Below are positions 16,387-26,393 of a stretch of DNA of 52,641 nt, in pieces; position 1 is the stretch's first letter; every line of letters begins with the position of its first letter. The DNA comes from Mycobacterium sp. GTDB lineage: Bacteria; Actinomycetota; Actinomycetes; Mycobacteriales; Mycobacteriaceae. The DNA lies in NCBI RefSeq assembly GCF_004298145.1, contig NZ_SCRH01000031.1, positions 1 through 52,641 of the forward strand. Reading direction: 5' to 3'. Both the position numbers and the translations under genes were made by a program. Below the pieces are notes generated by a model, which saw only the letters and a list, made by a program, of their open reading frames with translations, did no database searches and was not told where the DNA came from.

Positions 16387-17562
16387 GTGGTCGCGATCGA
16401 GTGGCTTGACCAGGACAGTCTGTGGGCTCTCTCCCGGCGAACTGACAAGCTGGGTGTGTTGTCGGTGTATGTGAACGCCGATCCCCGGCAAGACCCGAAT
16501 CTGCAAGCGGCCGCCATCGACGTGAAGAACCGATTCCGGGAACTGCAATGTCGGATCGTCGGGGATATGGGTGTTCAGGGGAGCCGCGATGTGGTTGCCG
16601 CACTGGAGCGGCTCCGGGAGCAACTCGAGAGCCTGACAAGCCCGGCGGCCCCGGGCCGAAGCCGAATCGCCTTCGCCGCGTTGGACAGCGGCTGGATGCT
16701 GCGGCTTGAGAGCGCGATGCCGGTGACCAATCGGGTGGTATTGGGCGACGCCCCGTTCATCCACCCGCTGCTGGAGTTGCTCGACGAAGGTCGGGCGGCA
16801 GGGGTCGTCCTGGTTTCCGCGCAGGAGGCCCGGCTGTTCGAATGGCGAGCCGGATCACTGCAGCTGCTGACGCGAATCGAGCAGCCGTATGTTCAGGCGC
16901 CGCACGAACGTGCGGGTCAAATCGGGGGCGGTCCCGAGGGGCAGTTCCACACACCGATGCGCGAACAGCGCCAAGCGCGCGATCGGGACCGGATGCTGCA
17001 GTTCTTGGACCGGGTCGCCGAAGCGGCTGCCGACTTGGCCGGATATCGCGGCTGGGAGCGGATACTCGTCAGTGGCGGGGAGCGCTGGACCGAACCGGCC
17101 GTCGCGAGGTTCCCCCGGGCACTTCGTGCCAAGGTGTTCGCAGACACTCGAATATTCAACGGGCACAATGACGTTGAACTGTCCATGGCCGTGACGCAAT
17201 GGGTTCACGACCAGCACGCCGAGCACGAGCGGCAGCTTCTGGAGCATGTGCGTGACGTCGCCGGATCCGGACGCGCGGCCCTCGGGTTGTCCGAGGTGAC
17301 CGCGGTGTTGAACGCGGGCCGCGCCGCGCATTTGGTGTATGACCCGCAGGTCCGCTACCAGGGGACCGTGGGCGCCGACGGGGCGCTCTACGGCGGCGAC
17401 GAGGTCGGCCCGAACGGATATCCGGTGACCCCGGAGCCCCGGTTGACCGAACGGCTGGTCGAGCGGGCGCTGATGACCGGGGTAAGAATCAGTCCCGTCG
17501 ACGGCGCGGCCGACGGAGGACTCAAGGACGCCGATGGCGTCGCCGCGCTACTGCGCTGGTAA
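16387..17562 (+). CDS. baeRF/VLRF1-type eRF1-like protein (Rv2629-like)
   Basis: The 391-residue protein resembles mycobacterial Rv2629 and other bacterial eRF1-like proteins: an N-terminal domain with LGVLSVYVNADPR, a central domain containing GVVLVSAQEARLFEWRAG, an acidic/basic linker, and a C-terminal L7Ae-like part (VLNAGRAAHLVYDP). The family is thought to act in ribosome rescue, hibernation or stress; M. tuberculosis Rv2629 is dormancy-induced. The GTG at 16387 is preceded by AAAGAGGTGA, fixing the start. An ATG at 16380 is out of frame. Confidence 0.8.
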   Translation: MVAIEWLDQDSLWALSRRTDKLGVLSVYVNADPRQDPNLQAAAIDVKNRFRELQCRIVGDMGVQGSRDVVAALERLREQLESLTSPAAPGRSRIAFAALDSGWMLRLESAMPVTNRVVLGDAPFIHPLLELLDEGRAAGVVLVSAQEARLFEWRAGSLQLLTRIEQPYVQAPHERAGQIGGGPEGQFHTPMREQRQARDRDRMLQFLDRVAEAAADLAGYRGWERILVSGGERWTEPAVARFPRALRAKVFADTRIFNGHNDVELSMAVTQWVHDQHAEHERQLLEHVRDVAGSGRAALGLSEVTAVLNAGRAAHLVYDPQVRYQGTVGADGALYGGDEVGPNGYPVTPEPRLTERLVERALMTGVRISPVDGAADGGLKDADGVAALLRW

Positions 17563-17783
17563 AGACCGTTCACGCGGTACCGATCGCCGCGACGCGGGGC
17601 GCGCGGCGCTCGCACCACTGCAGAAGTCCAGCGCGACTTCGAGATCCGCCGTATATAGAGCGAGTCGGCCGCACGACGCGAAAAGCGCTCTGTCCGTGAG
17701 AAAGACGACACACTGACGCGGTGCGCACCGAAACGGACGTTGCACGAAGCGCATCGAGGGCAAGAGGTCCAGAAAGGTAAGCC

Positions 17784-18308
17784 ATGACGACCACAGAAGA
17801 CGTCGACGCAGCACAGGCAGGGCGATCGACGGCGGAAACGTTGCGTTTGCGGTTGAAACCCGCGCGCCGCACGTGCGGTTACCTGCGCGGGGCCTGGTGG
17901 CCACGCTCAACGAGGCTTGCCGACGAGCTCCCGGCTCTGTTCGAGGCATTCTCGCAAAGGGTGGGAGAGATTGATCGGGTTCGCTATCACCAAAACGATT
18001 GGTCGCCGGCGACTCCGAGCCTCGAACATCAAGGCGGCGAAGTGATTCTCGATCCCAGCACAGAGTCCTCGAACGTCATATCAGTGTTCGGTGCGCGCTT
18101 CGGCCGGTTACGACTGCTGCTGGTGCCTCCCTACACCGATGCGAGCGAGGCGTATACCGCGATGACGACGGCGGCCAGCGCCGGTGATGCCTCGACCCCC
18201 GACCAACTACTCGGGCACACCGAGCGCCGCGCCAAGGATCGCCGCCAGGCTCTTATCGCGTTGCAGCGATGGGAATCTGACGGAGGAGCACTCCGCGATC
18301 TTCGATGA
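17784..18308 (+). CDS. DUF5994-type protein
   Basis: The 174-residue protein has the motif GYLRGAWWPRSTRLADELPAL followed by IDRVRYHQNDWSPA, which I recognise as the mycobacterial DUF5994 family; no biochemical role is known to me. It has no signal peptide or membrane segment. ATG 17784 has AAAGG seven bases upstream. TATATA at 17652-17657 could be part of a -10 box. These families often sit near stress genes, as here with STAS and baeRF. Confidence 0.75.
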   Translation: MTTTEDVDAAQAGRSTAETLRLRLKPARRTCGYLRGAWWPRSTRLADELPALFEAFSQRVGEIDRVRYHQNDWSPATPSLEHQGGEVILDPSTESSNVISVFGARFGRLRLLLVPPYTDASEAYTAMTTAASAGDASTPDQLLGHTERRAKDRRQALIALQRWESDGGALRDLR

Positions 18309-18739
18309 CAATCGCGGCCACCCGCCGGGGCCGCTCCACCGCGGTGAGGCCGCACCAGCCTCCCGCATCCGAAAAGCGAAGGGGCAACGATGACGTCAAC
18401 GGTAAGGGCGCAGTTCGGTGCCGATATCGCCGAAGCGACTCGCGGACGACCGAGCACCGCGCTGATCGACTGAGCCGCCGCCCTGCGTGATCGATACATC
18501 CCGGGCAGGCGGGCGTGCGTCAGCACCCGGGCGGCGCGCCGGTGCTGCCCTGGCTGTGCCTTCCCGCTTGCCGGCACCATTGCCCAGCCCGAATGTGGGC
18601 CCGTGCGGCGCCACCGAACGGCGCCGGCGGGCCCCGCCTTCGCAGTCCGCATCACGCTGTCGGCAAACAGCCTGACCAGAACCGCCAAGGCCGCTGATGT
18701 GCCATGATGTCGGAGCTGTCAAGACGCAGGGGAGCAGCG
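18309..18739. other. 431-bp intergenic region
   Basis: It precedes the Rv1683-like gene. The only candidate is a 27-codon frame with a ribosome-binding site at 18390. The remaining open frames have no recognisable content, and I see no clear terminator or promoter. Confidence 0.5.
18390..18473 (+). other. Possible 27-residue small ORF or gene remnant
   Basis: ATG 18390 follows GAAGGGGCAACG, a fair Shine-Dalgarno. The peptide (MTSTVRAQFGADIAEATRGR, then 7 residues) ends at TGA 18471. After the stop, the same frame continues AALRDRYIP without a break, so this may be the 5' end of a gene broken by a nonsense mutation. Confidence 0.3.
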
Positions 18740-21700
18740 GTGGATCTCAATTTTTCGATGGTCACACGACCGGTCGAGCGGCTGATCGCCACAGCACAGA
18801 ACGGGCTGGAGGTCTTGCGTCTGGGGGGTTTGGAAACCGGCACGGTGCCGTCGCCGTCGCAGATCGTCGAGAGCGTGTCCATGTACAAGCTCCGGCGCTA
18901 TTTCCCGCCGGACAGCCGGCCCGGCCAGTCGCCCGTCGGGCCGCCGGTGCTGATGGTGCATCCGATGATGATGTCGGCCGACATGTGGGACGTGACCCGC
19001 GACGAAGGCGCGGTGGGGATCCTGCACGCCCGCGGGCTTGATCCCTGGGTCATCGACTTCGGCGAACCCGACAAGGTCGAAGGCGGCATGCGCCGGACCC
19101 TGGCCGATCACATCGTCGCGCTGGGCCAGGCCATCGACACCGTCAAGGACGCGACCGGCAGCGATGTGCACCTGGTCGGCTATTCGCAGGGCGGCATGTG
19201 GTGCTATCAGGTCGCCGCCTACCGCCGCTCCAAGGACCTCGCCAGCATCGTGACGTTCGGTTCCCCGGTGGACACCCTGGCCGCGTTGCCCATGGGCATC
19301 CCGCCAAACTTCGGCGCCGCGGCGGCCAACTTCATGGCCGATCACGTGTTCAGCCGGCTGGCCATCCCCAGCTGGATGGCCCGCACCGGGTTCCAGATGA
19401 TGGATCCGCTCAAGACGGCCAAGGCGCGGGTCGACTTCGTGCGCCAGCTGCACGACCGCGAGGCGCTGCTGCCGCGCGAGCAGCAACGCCGCTTCCTCGA
19501 ACGCGAAGGCTGGATCGCGTGGTCCGGCCCGGCGATCTCCGAGCTCCTCAAGCAGTTCATCGCCCACAACCGGATGATGACCGGCGGGTTCGCCGTCAAC
19601 GGGCAGATGGTCACCCTCACCGACATCACCTGTCCGGTGCTGGCCTTCGTCGGAGAGGTCGACGACATCGGGCAGCCGGCCTCGGTGCGCGGAATCCGGC
19701 GGGCGGCGCCGTACGCCGACGTCTACGAGTGCACCATCCGGACGGGCCACTTCGGCCTGGTCGTCGGTTCCAAGGCGGCCCAGCACAGCTGGCCGACCGT
19801 CGCCGAATGGGTGCGCTGGCTGTCCGCCGGCGGCGACAAGCCCACCAGCATCGAGCTCATGGCCGACCAGCCCGACGAGCACACCGACAGCGGCGTGGCG
19901 TTGAGCTCCCGGCTCGCGCACGGCATCGGGGAAGCCTCCGAGGCGGCGCTGGGAATGGTGCGCGGCGCGGCCAACACCGTCGTCGCGGCCAACAAATCGG
20001 TACGCACCCTGGCCGTCGAGACGGCGCGCACGCTGCCGCGATTGGTCCGGCTGGGGCAGATCAACGACCACACCCGGATCTCGCTGGGCCGCATCATCGA
20101 GGAACAGGCCCGCGACGCCCCGCAGGGTGAATTCCTGTTGTTCGACGGGCGGGTGCACACCTACGAGGCGGTGAACCGGCGCATCAACAACGTGGTCCGC
20201 GGCCTGATCGAAGTCGGCGTGCGACAGGGCGACCGGGTCGGCGTGCTGATGGAGACCCGGCCCAGCGCGCTGGTGGCCATCGCCGCGCTGTCCCGGCTCG
20301 GTGCCATCGCGGTGGTGATGCGGCCCGACGCCGACCTGGCCGCGTCGGTACGGCTCGGGGGAGTGAGCGAGATCCTGACCGACCCCACCAACCTCGACGC
20401 GGTGCTGGAGTCGGACGGCCAAATGCTTCGGCAGGTGCTGGTGCTCGGCGGTGGCGAGTCGCGCGATCTGCACCTACCCGAGGACTCCCTTGAACAGCCC
20501 CTAGTCATCGACATGGAACAGATCGACCCGGACGCCGTCGAGCTGCCCGGCTGGTATCGGCCCAACCCGGGGCTGGCCCGGGATCTCGCGTTCATCGCGT
20601 TCAGCGCGGCCGGTGGCGAGCTGGTGGCCAAGCAGATCACCAACTATCGCTGGGCGGTGTCGGCGTTCGGTACCGCCTCGACGGCCGCCCTCGACCGCCG
20701 CGACACCGTCTACTGCCTGACACCGCTGCATCACGAGTCGGCGCTGCTGGTCAGCCTGGGCGGCGCGGTGGTCGGCGGCGCCCGCATCGCGCTGTCGCGC
20801 GGCCTGAACCGGGACCGGTTCATCCAGGAGGTGCGTCAGTACGGCGCCACCGTGGTGTCCTACACCTGGGCCATGCTCCGCGAGATCCTGGACAGCCCGG
20901 CTGGGCCCCCCTTCGTCCTGCACGGCAACCACCCGGTGCGCCTGTTCATCGGTTCCGGTATGCCGACCGGGCTGTGGGGGCGTGTCGTCGACGCGTTCGC
21001 GCCCGCCCACGTCGTCGAGTTCTTCGCGACCACCGACGGGCAGGCGGTGCTGGCCAACGTGTCCGGCGCCAAGGTCGGCAGCAAGGGCCGCCCCCTGCCG
21101 GGCGCCGGGCACATCGAGTTGGGTGCCTACGACACCGAGCACGACCTGATCCTGGAAAACGAGCGTGGGTTCGTGCAGATCGCCGAACCCAATCAGGTCG
21201 GGGTCCTGCTCGCCGCCTCCAACGGCCCAATCGATCCGAGCGCCTCGGTCAAGCGCGGGGTCTTCGCCGCCGGCGACACCTGGATCTCGACCGAGTACCT
21301 CTTCTACCGGGACGACGACGGCGACTACTGGTTGGCGGGCCGGCGCGGCTCGGTGGTGCGGACCGAGCGCGGCCTGGTCTACGCCGAGCCGGTCACCGAC
21401 GCCCTGGGCTGCATCAACGGTGTCGACCTCGCGGTGACCTACAACGTGCCCGCGGGTGGACATGAGGTGGCGGTGTCGGCGGTGACGCTGTTGCCGGGCG
21501 CCTCCATCACCGCGGCCGACCTGACCGAAGCCTTCGCCAAGATCCCCATCGGCCTGGGGCCCGACATCGTGTGCGTGGTCCCGGAGATGACGTTGAGCGC
21601 GACCTACCGCCCCACCGTGAGCGCCCTGCGGGCCGCCGGGATTCCGAAGGCGGGACGCCACGTCTGGTATTTCGATACGGAGACCGAACAGTATCGACGG

Positions 21701-21745
21701 CTGACCCCCGGGGTGCGTTCCGAGCTGAGCGGCGCGCGGTCATGA
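18740..21745 (+). CDS. Bifunctional alpha/beta hydrolase-acyl-CoA ligase (Rv1683-like)
   Basis: The 1001-residue fusion has an N-terminal PHA-synthase-like alpha/beta hydrolase (about 65-370; nucleophile box GYSQG with Ser149; DITCPVLAFVGEVDDIG near the acid residue; catalytic-His region RTGHFGL), a linker, and a C-terminal AMP-binding acyl-CoA synthetase-like domain (about 455-1001). The adenylation domain's usual TSGTTGxPK loop is degenerate (FIAFSAAGGELVAKQ), so ligase activity may be weak. M. tuberculosis Rv1683 is linked to triacylglycerol/lipid turnover. The GTG at 18740 (VDLNFS) has AGGGGAG close upstream; ATG 18704 lacks one. Confidence 0.88.
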   Translation: MDLNFSMVTRPVERLIATAQNGLEVLRLGGLETGTVPSPSQIVESVSMYKLRRYFPPDSRPGQSPVGPPVLMVHPMMMSADMWDVTRDEGAVGILHARGLDPWVIDFGEPDKVEGGMRRTLADHIVALGQAIDTVKDATGSDVHLVGYSQGGMWCYQVAAYRRSKDLASIVTFGSPVDTLAALPMGIPPNFGAAAANFMADHVFSRLAIPSWMARTGFQMMDPLKTAKARVDFVRQLHDREALLPREQQRRFLEREGWIAWSGPAISELLKQFIAHNRMMTGGFAVNGQMVTLTDITCPVLAFVGEVDDIGQPASVRGIRRAAPYADVYECTIRTGHFGLVVGSKAAQHSWPTVAEWVRWLSAGGDKPTSIELMADQPDEHTDSGVALSSRLAHGIGEASEAALGMVRGAANTVVAANKSVRTLAVETARTLPRLVRLGQINDHTRISLGRIIEEQARDAPQGEFLLFDGRVHTYEAVNRRINNVVRGLIEVGVRQGDRVGVLMETRPSALVAIAALSRLGAIAVVMRPDADLAASVRLGGVSEILTDPTNLDAVLESDGQMLRQVLVLGGGESRDLHLPEDSLEQPLVIDMEQIDPDAVELPGWYRPNPGLARDLAFIAFSAAGGELVAKQITNYRWAVSAFGTASTAALDRRDTVYCLTPLHHESALLVSLGGAVVGGARIALSRGLNRDRFIQEVRQYGATVVSYTWAMLREILDSPAGPPFVLHGNHPVRLFIGSGMPTGLWGRVVDAFAPAHVVEFFATTDGQAVLANVSGAKVGSKGRPLPGAGHIELGAYDTEHDLILENERGFVQIAEPNQVGVLLAASNGPIDPSASVKRGVFAAGDTWISTEYLFYRDDDGDYWLAGRRGSVVRTERGLVYAEPVTDALGCINGVDLAVTYNVPAGGHEVAVSAVTLLPGASITAADLTEAFAKIPIGLGPDIVCVVPEMTLSATYRPTVSALRAAGIPKAGRHVWYFDTETEQYRRLTPGVRSELSGARS

Positions 21746-21957
21746 TCGACGACGCACTGCTGAACATCCTGGTGTGCCCGGCCGACCGGGGCCCGCTGGT
21801 GTTGGTGGGGCAGGAATTGCTCTACAACCCCCGGCTGCGCCGCGCCTACCGCATCGAGGACGGCATCCCGGTGCTGCTCATCGACGAGGCCCGCGACGTC
21901 GACGACGAAGAGCACACGCGGCTCATGGCACAAGGCCGTCCGGCAGATCCCCGGTGA
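21742..21957 (+). CDS. Trm112/UPF0434-type small protein (Rv1684-like)
   Basis: The 71-residue protein shows the Trm112 pattern LLNILVCPADRGPLV..YNPRLRRAYRIEDGIPVLL. Only one Cys remains (CP at 12), so the zinc site of the eukaryotic family is absent. Its ATG overlaps the Rv1683-like stop (ATGA). Its 3' end overlaps the convergent TetR gene by 35 bp. Trm112-like proteins activate partner methyltransferases; no partner is visible here. Confidence 0.8.
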   Translation: MIDDALLNILVCPADRGPLVLVGQELLYNPRLRRAYRIEDGIPVLLIDEARDVDDEEHTRLMAQGRPADPR

Positions 21958-22543
21958 GGTAGCGCTGCAGGTTCGGCGCGATGGTTTGCGCGATCTGCTC
22001 GGGCGGCAGCGACGCGAACGGCTCGACCTGGACGATGTAGCGCGCCATGACGACGCCCATCAATTGCGACGCGAAGAACTGGGCGCGGATCGTGCCCGTC
22101 CCGGGTGGATTATCCACGCGTGGAGCAACTTCCGCGGTGACGATCTCCTGCAGGAAGGACCGCGCCAGGCTCACGTCGGCGCCGGCGAGCAGCGATCGCA
22201 ACGTGGCGATCAAACCGGCCCCCAGCTCGGAGTCCCAGATCGGCAGCAGTACCGACGGCAGCCTGAATCCGAGCTCTTCGACGGGCACATCCCGCATGGG
22301 CACCAGCACCGTCATGGGGTCGATCGGAATGCGAATCGCGGCGGCGAACAGTTGCTGCTTGGTTCCGAAGTAGTGGTGCACCAGGGCGGAGTCGACCCCG
22401 GCGGCCGCGGCCACCGCCCGTATCGACGTCCTGTCAATGCCTTTGCGCGCAAACAGTTCACGGGCGCTGTTCAGAATCCGGTCGCGGGTGTCGGAGTTTC
22501 CCGCCGGCCGCCCCCGCCGACGCCCGGCGCTTGCGATCGCCAC
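21923..22543 (-). CDS. TetR-family regulator (Rv1685c-like)
   Basis: The 206-residue protein has a standard TetR N-terminus (SDTRDRILNSARELFARKG, then TSIRAVAAAAGVDSALVHHYFGTKQQLF) and a helical ligand-binding domain. It is the last gene of the minus-strand ABC-exporter operon and probably its regulator, with the operator at 24145-24178 as likely target. The GTG at 22543 is itself the first codon of a repeat-like sequence: the first 17 bases match the start of the 45-bp repeats just upstream. The longer frame to 22741 merely reads through those repeats. Confidence 0.85.
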   Translation of the reverse strand: MAIASAGRRRGRPAGNSDTRDRILNSARELFARKGIDRTSIRAVAAAAGVDSALVHHYFGTKQQLFAAAIRIPIDPMTVLVPMRDVPVEELGFRLPSVLLPIWDSELGAGLIATLRSLLAGADVSLARSFLQEIVTAEVAPRVDNPPGTGTIRAQFFASQLMGVVMARYIVQVEPFASLPPEQIAQTIAPNLQRYLTGDLPDGLVP

Positions 22544-22554
22544 TAGTGTCCTCC

Positions 22555-22653
22555 GTGGCGACCCGCTGCGCCCGGCTGCGCCGCGCTTGCGATCGCCACG
22601 CGCCTGTGGTGGCGACCCGCTGCGCCCGGCTGCGCCGCGCTTGCGATCGCCAC
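22555..22653. repeat. Two 45-bp direct repeats with complementary ends
   Basis: Units 22555-22599 and 22609-22653 are identical, 54 bp apart. Each begins GTGGCGA and ends TCGCCAC, so single units can fold end to end. They separate the permease and TetR genes. A third partial copy (GCTTGCGATCGCCACTAG) spans the TetR start at about 22530-22547. They resemble dispersed mycobacterial intergenic repeats. Confidence 0.85.
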
Positions 22654-23408
22654 TAGGGCGTCCGTCGCCGCAGTGTCGCCGCGGCCAGACACAGCGCCGC
22701 CAGGGCGAAGCCCAACACCACGGCGATGTCGCGCACCGCAATGAAGGTCAGTCCCGGGTGTGCACCCACCTGTTGCAGGGCCTCCAGCGCGTAGCTGGCC
22801 GGCAGCACATTGCTGATCCATTGCAGCCAGTGTGGCATCAGCGCTCGCGGCACGATGATGCCGGCCAGCAGCAGCTGCGGCACCATCACCAGCGGGATGA
22901 ACTGCACGGCCTGAAACTCGGTGCGGGCGAACGCACTACACAGCAGGCCTAAGCCAACTCCGAGCACGGCGTTGACGATCGCGATCACGAACACCCACAA
23001 CGGGCTGCCCGCCGTGTCGAATCCCAGCATCCAGAACGACACGATGCAGGCCAGAATGGCTTGTGCCGCAGCGGCTGTGGAGAAGGCGGTGCCGTAGGCG
23101 ATCAGTAGGTCGAGCCGGCGCAGCGGTGTGGTCAAGATACGCTCCAGCGTTCCGGAGGCCCGTTCGCGTTGCATGGTGATCGCCGTGATGATGAACATCA
23201 CGAAAAGCGGGAACAGGCCCAGCAGGATCAGGCAGGCGTTGTTGAACGGGGTCGGGCCGCCGGGGCGGTGCGGGGCGTTTTCGAACATGAAGTACATCAG
23301 GGTGATCACCAGGACCGGTACCAACAGGATCATCGCGACGCTGCGGTGATCGGCGGCCAACTGGCGCAGAATCCGCGCCGTGGTCGCGGTGTATCCGTTG
23401 AGGCTCAG
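22653..23408 (-). CDS. ABC-2 type exporter permease (Rv1686c-like)
   Basis: The ~251-residue protein has six hydrophobic segments, an N-terminal helix ARILRQLAADHRSVAMILL and the ABC-2 signature block with a long cytoplasmic loop (TMQRERASGTLERILTTPL). It partners the ATPase upstream in a drug or lipid exporter. The start is uncertain: the expected coupled position is CTG at 23408 (CTGA with the ATPase stop), where relatives would have ATG/GTG. Alternatives are ATG 23471, with AGAGGA six bases upstream and a 67-bp overlap, and an internal ATG at codon 26, which would cost most of the first helix. Confidence 0.82.
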   Translation of the reverse strand: MSLNGYTATTARILRQLAADHRSVAMILLVPVLVITLMYFMFENAPHRPGGPTPFNNACLILLGLFPLFVMFIITAITMQRERASGTLERILTTPLRRLDLLIAYGTAFSTAAAAQAILACIVSFWMLGFDTAGSPLWVFVIAIVNAVLGVGLGLLCSAFARTEFQAVQFIPLVMVPQLLLAGIIVPRALMPHWLQWISNVLPASYALEALQQVGAHPGLTFIAVRDIAVVLGFALAALCLAAATLRRRTP

Positions 23409-24169
23409 CCCGCTTCGCGCATGGTGCTGCGCTTGATGATGGACAGAAACGCGTCGTCCAGTGACGTGCATCCGGTGTCCTCTCGCAGTTGGGTTCCGGT
23501 GGTGTGGGCGACCAGCCGGCCTTCGCGCATCAGCAGCAGGTCCTGGCAGTGGTCGGCTTCGTCCATCACGTGGCTGGAGACCAGCAGAGTGGCCCCGGCG
23601 CGGGCCAGTTCGGCGAACTGATCCCAGAGGTCCGCGCGCAGCACGGGATCCAGGCCCACCGTGGGCTCGTCGAGCACCAGCAGATCGGGCCGGCAGACCA
23701 GCGCGCACGCCAGCGACGCCCGGGTGCGCTGACCTCCGGAGAGGTTGCCGCACAAGGTGGTCCGGTGATCGGTGAGCCCGACGCGTTCGATGGCGGCGTC
23801 GGCGGCCTGCCCGTCGAACCCGTAGAGCGTCGCGAAGTAGCGAACGTTGTCGACGATGCGCAGGTCGTTGTAGATGGTCGGGTCTTGCGGCAGGTAGCCG
23901 ATGCGGCGGCGCAGTTCGGCGCTGCCGGCCGGCCTGCCGAGCACCCAGACGTCGCCCGAGGTCACGATCTGGGTGCCGACGATGCACCGCATCAGGGTGG
24001 TCTTGCCGCAGCCGGACGGGCCGAGCAGGCCGGTGATGCTGCCCCGCGCGATCTGCACGGAGAAATCGTGCAGAGCTGGGTGTTTGCCGCGAGTCACGCG
24101 CAGGTGATCGATTCTTACCGCCGGTCCCGCGGAACTGGAGATTAATTCATCACGAGATGAACTCATCAT
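23405..24169 (-). CDS. ABC exporter ATPase (Rv1687c-like)
   Basis: The ~254-residue ATPase has Walker A GPSGCGKTT, Q-loop YLPQDP, signature LSGGQ and Walker B LLVLDEPTVGLD, followed by the SSHVMDEAD switch-His region. The pattern matches DrrA/CcmA-like exporter ATPases pairing with an ABC-2 permease. The ATG at 24169 (or 24166, MMSSS) is predicted to be the first base of the transcript: a -10-like box ends seven bases upstream. The coding start lies inside a 34-bp dyad, probably the TetR operator. Confidence 0.87.
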   Translation of the reverse strand: MMSSSRDELISSSAGPAVRIDHLRVTRGKHPALHDFSVQIARGSITGLLGPSGCGKTTLMRCIVGTQIVTSGDVWVLGRPAGSAELRRRIGYLPQDPTIYNDLRIVDNVRYFATLYGFDGQAADAAIERVGLTDHRTTLCGNLSGGQRTRASLACALVCRPDLLVLDEPTVGLDPVLRADLWDQFAELARAGATLLVSSHVMDEADHCQDLLLMREGRLVAHTTGTQLREDTGCTSLDDAFLSIIKRSTMREAG

Positions 24170-24178
24170 GTGATGAAT
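24145..24178. promoter_or_regulatory. 34-bp nested dyad operator over the exporter start codon
   Basis: Outer arms ATTCATCAC (24145-24153) and GTGATGAAT (24170-24178) are perfect. Inner arms GATGA (24156-24160) and TCATC (24163-24167) are perfect and share the centre 24161.5. It covers the predicted transcription start and first codons of the ATPase gene. It is the likely target of the TetR protein encoded at the operon's end. Confidence 0.75.
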
Positions 24179-24205
24179 ATTCCTCGCACGCGGTGGCGCT
24201 GTCAA
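24176..24205 (-). promoter_or_regulatory. Promoter of the exporter-TetR operon (leaderless)
   Basis: On the minus strand TTGACA (24205-24200), an 18-bp spacer and AATATT (24181-24176) precede the ATG at 24169 by six bases. No Shine-Dalgarno lies before the ATG, which supports a leaderless mRNA. The -10 box overlaps the outer dyad arm. Confidence 0.6.
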
Positions 24206-24290
24206 GGTCGAACCAGGGGTCCGCGAAACTGCAACTACCGACGGGCTCACTCGCGTTATACGTCGGTAGGTACAGTCTCGCGGCTATCGA

Positions 24291-25562
<1,272 letters not shown>

Positions 25563-25656
25563 GTGGGCTCCTTTGGGTCCCGGACACCGGGATACTGCCA
25601 CGTTTGGGCCGCCGGTAGGTTCGTTGGGTTACTGAACACAGGACTCAGGATCTGAA

Positions 25657-26301
25657 TTGGTCGAGGCTGGACGACGATCTCGCGTAAGCACGGCTGTGGA
25701 CCAGCTGTCGGTCGACCCGGTCGAGGCCGCGCGCCGGTTGTTGGGCGCCACCCTCACCGGGCGGGGCGTGACGGCCATCGTCGTCGAGGTCGAGGCGTAC
25801 GGGGGAGTTCCCGACGGTCCGTGGCCGGACGCCGCGGCGCACTCGTACAAGGGTCTGCGGGCCCGCAACTTTGTCATGTTCGGGCCGCCCGGGCGGCTCT
25901 ACACCTATCGCAGCCACGGCATCCACGTCTGCGCGAACGTCTCGTGCGGACCCGACGGCACCGCGGCCGCGGTGCTGTTGCGGGCCGCCGCCCTCGAGGA
26001 CGGCACCGACGCGGCCCGCGCCCGCCGCGGCGAACTCGTGCACACCGCGGCGCTGGCGCGCGGCCCGGGAAACCTGTGCGCTGCCATGGGAATCACCATG
26101 GACGACAACGGAATTGACCTGTTCAGCCGCACCAGCCCGGTGACCCTTGAGCTGCACGAGCCGCTGACCTCGGTGTCCGGTCCGCGGGTGGGTGTCAGCC
26201 AGGCCGCCGACCGGCCGTGGCGGTTGTGGCTGCCCGGCCGCTCGGAGGTCTCGGCGTACCGTCGCAGCCCCCGCGCGGCGGCGCCGGGCGACAGCGACTA
26301 A
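25657..26301 (+). CDS. mpg: 3-methyladenine (AAG-type) DNA glycosylase
   Basis: The ~214-residue protein matches the alkyladenine glycosylase (AAG/MPG) fold and M. tuberculosis Rv1688: [24 protein letters not shown] carries the catalytic Glu and the Asp/Ser loop, [16 protein letters not shown] the base-recognition strand, and [13 protein letters not shown] the DNA-binding motif. It removes alkylated or deaminated purines in base-excision repair. The start is uncertain: TTG 25657 has AGGA seven bases upstream; GTG 25696 (VDQLSVDP) lies nearer the conserved core but lacks one. Confidence 0.88.
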   Translation: MVEAGRRSRVSTAVDQLSVDPVEAARRLLGATLTGRGVTAIVVEVEAYGGVPDGPWPDAAAHSYKGLRARNFVMFGPPGRLYTYRSHGIHVCANVSCGPDGTAAAVLLRAAALEDGTDAARARRGELVHTAALARGPGNLCAAMGITMDDNGIDLFSRTSPVTLELHEPLTSVSGPRVGVSQAADRPWRLWLPGRSEVSAYRRSPRAAAPGDSD

Positions 26302-26307
26302 ACGCGG

Positions 26308-26364
26308 CGAACGTCGAGTCGTTGGGCGAGAACGCCCCGATACCGCGCCACAAGTCGACGTTCG
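26308..26364. repeat. Intergenic palindromic element, copy A
   Basis: CGAACGTCGA (26308-26317) and TCGACGTTCG (26355-26364) are perfect inverted arms around ~37 bp. The same element recurs at 33788 and 39577. It occupies the gap between mpg and tyrS. Confidence 0.8.
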
Positions 26365-26393
26365 GCATCATCGCTCTGGAAGACTCGTACACC

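Noticed and set aside
22544..22741. N-terminal extension of the TetR protein through the repeats
   Set aside because: The frame is open only because the 54-bp repeat period is a multiple of three; the extension has no TetR content and consists of repeat-encoded Arg/Gly/Ser.
25563..25656. GlnR box upstream of amt
   Set aside because: GTAAC and GAAC-like pieces occur, but spacing and second half-site do not fit the GTNAC-n6-GAAAC pattern.
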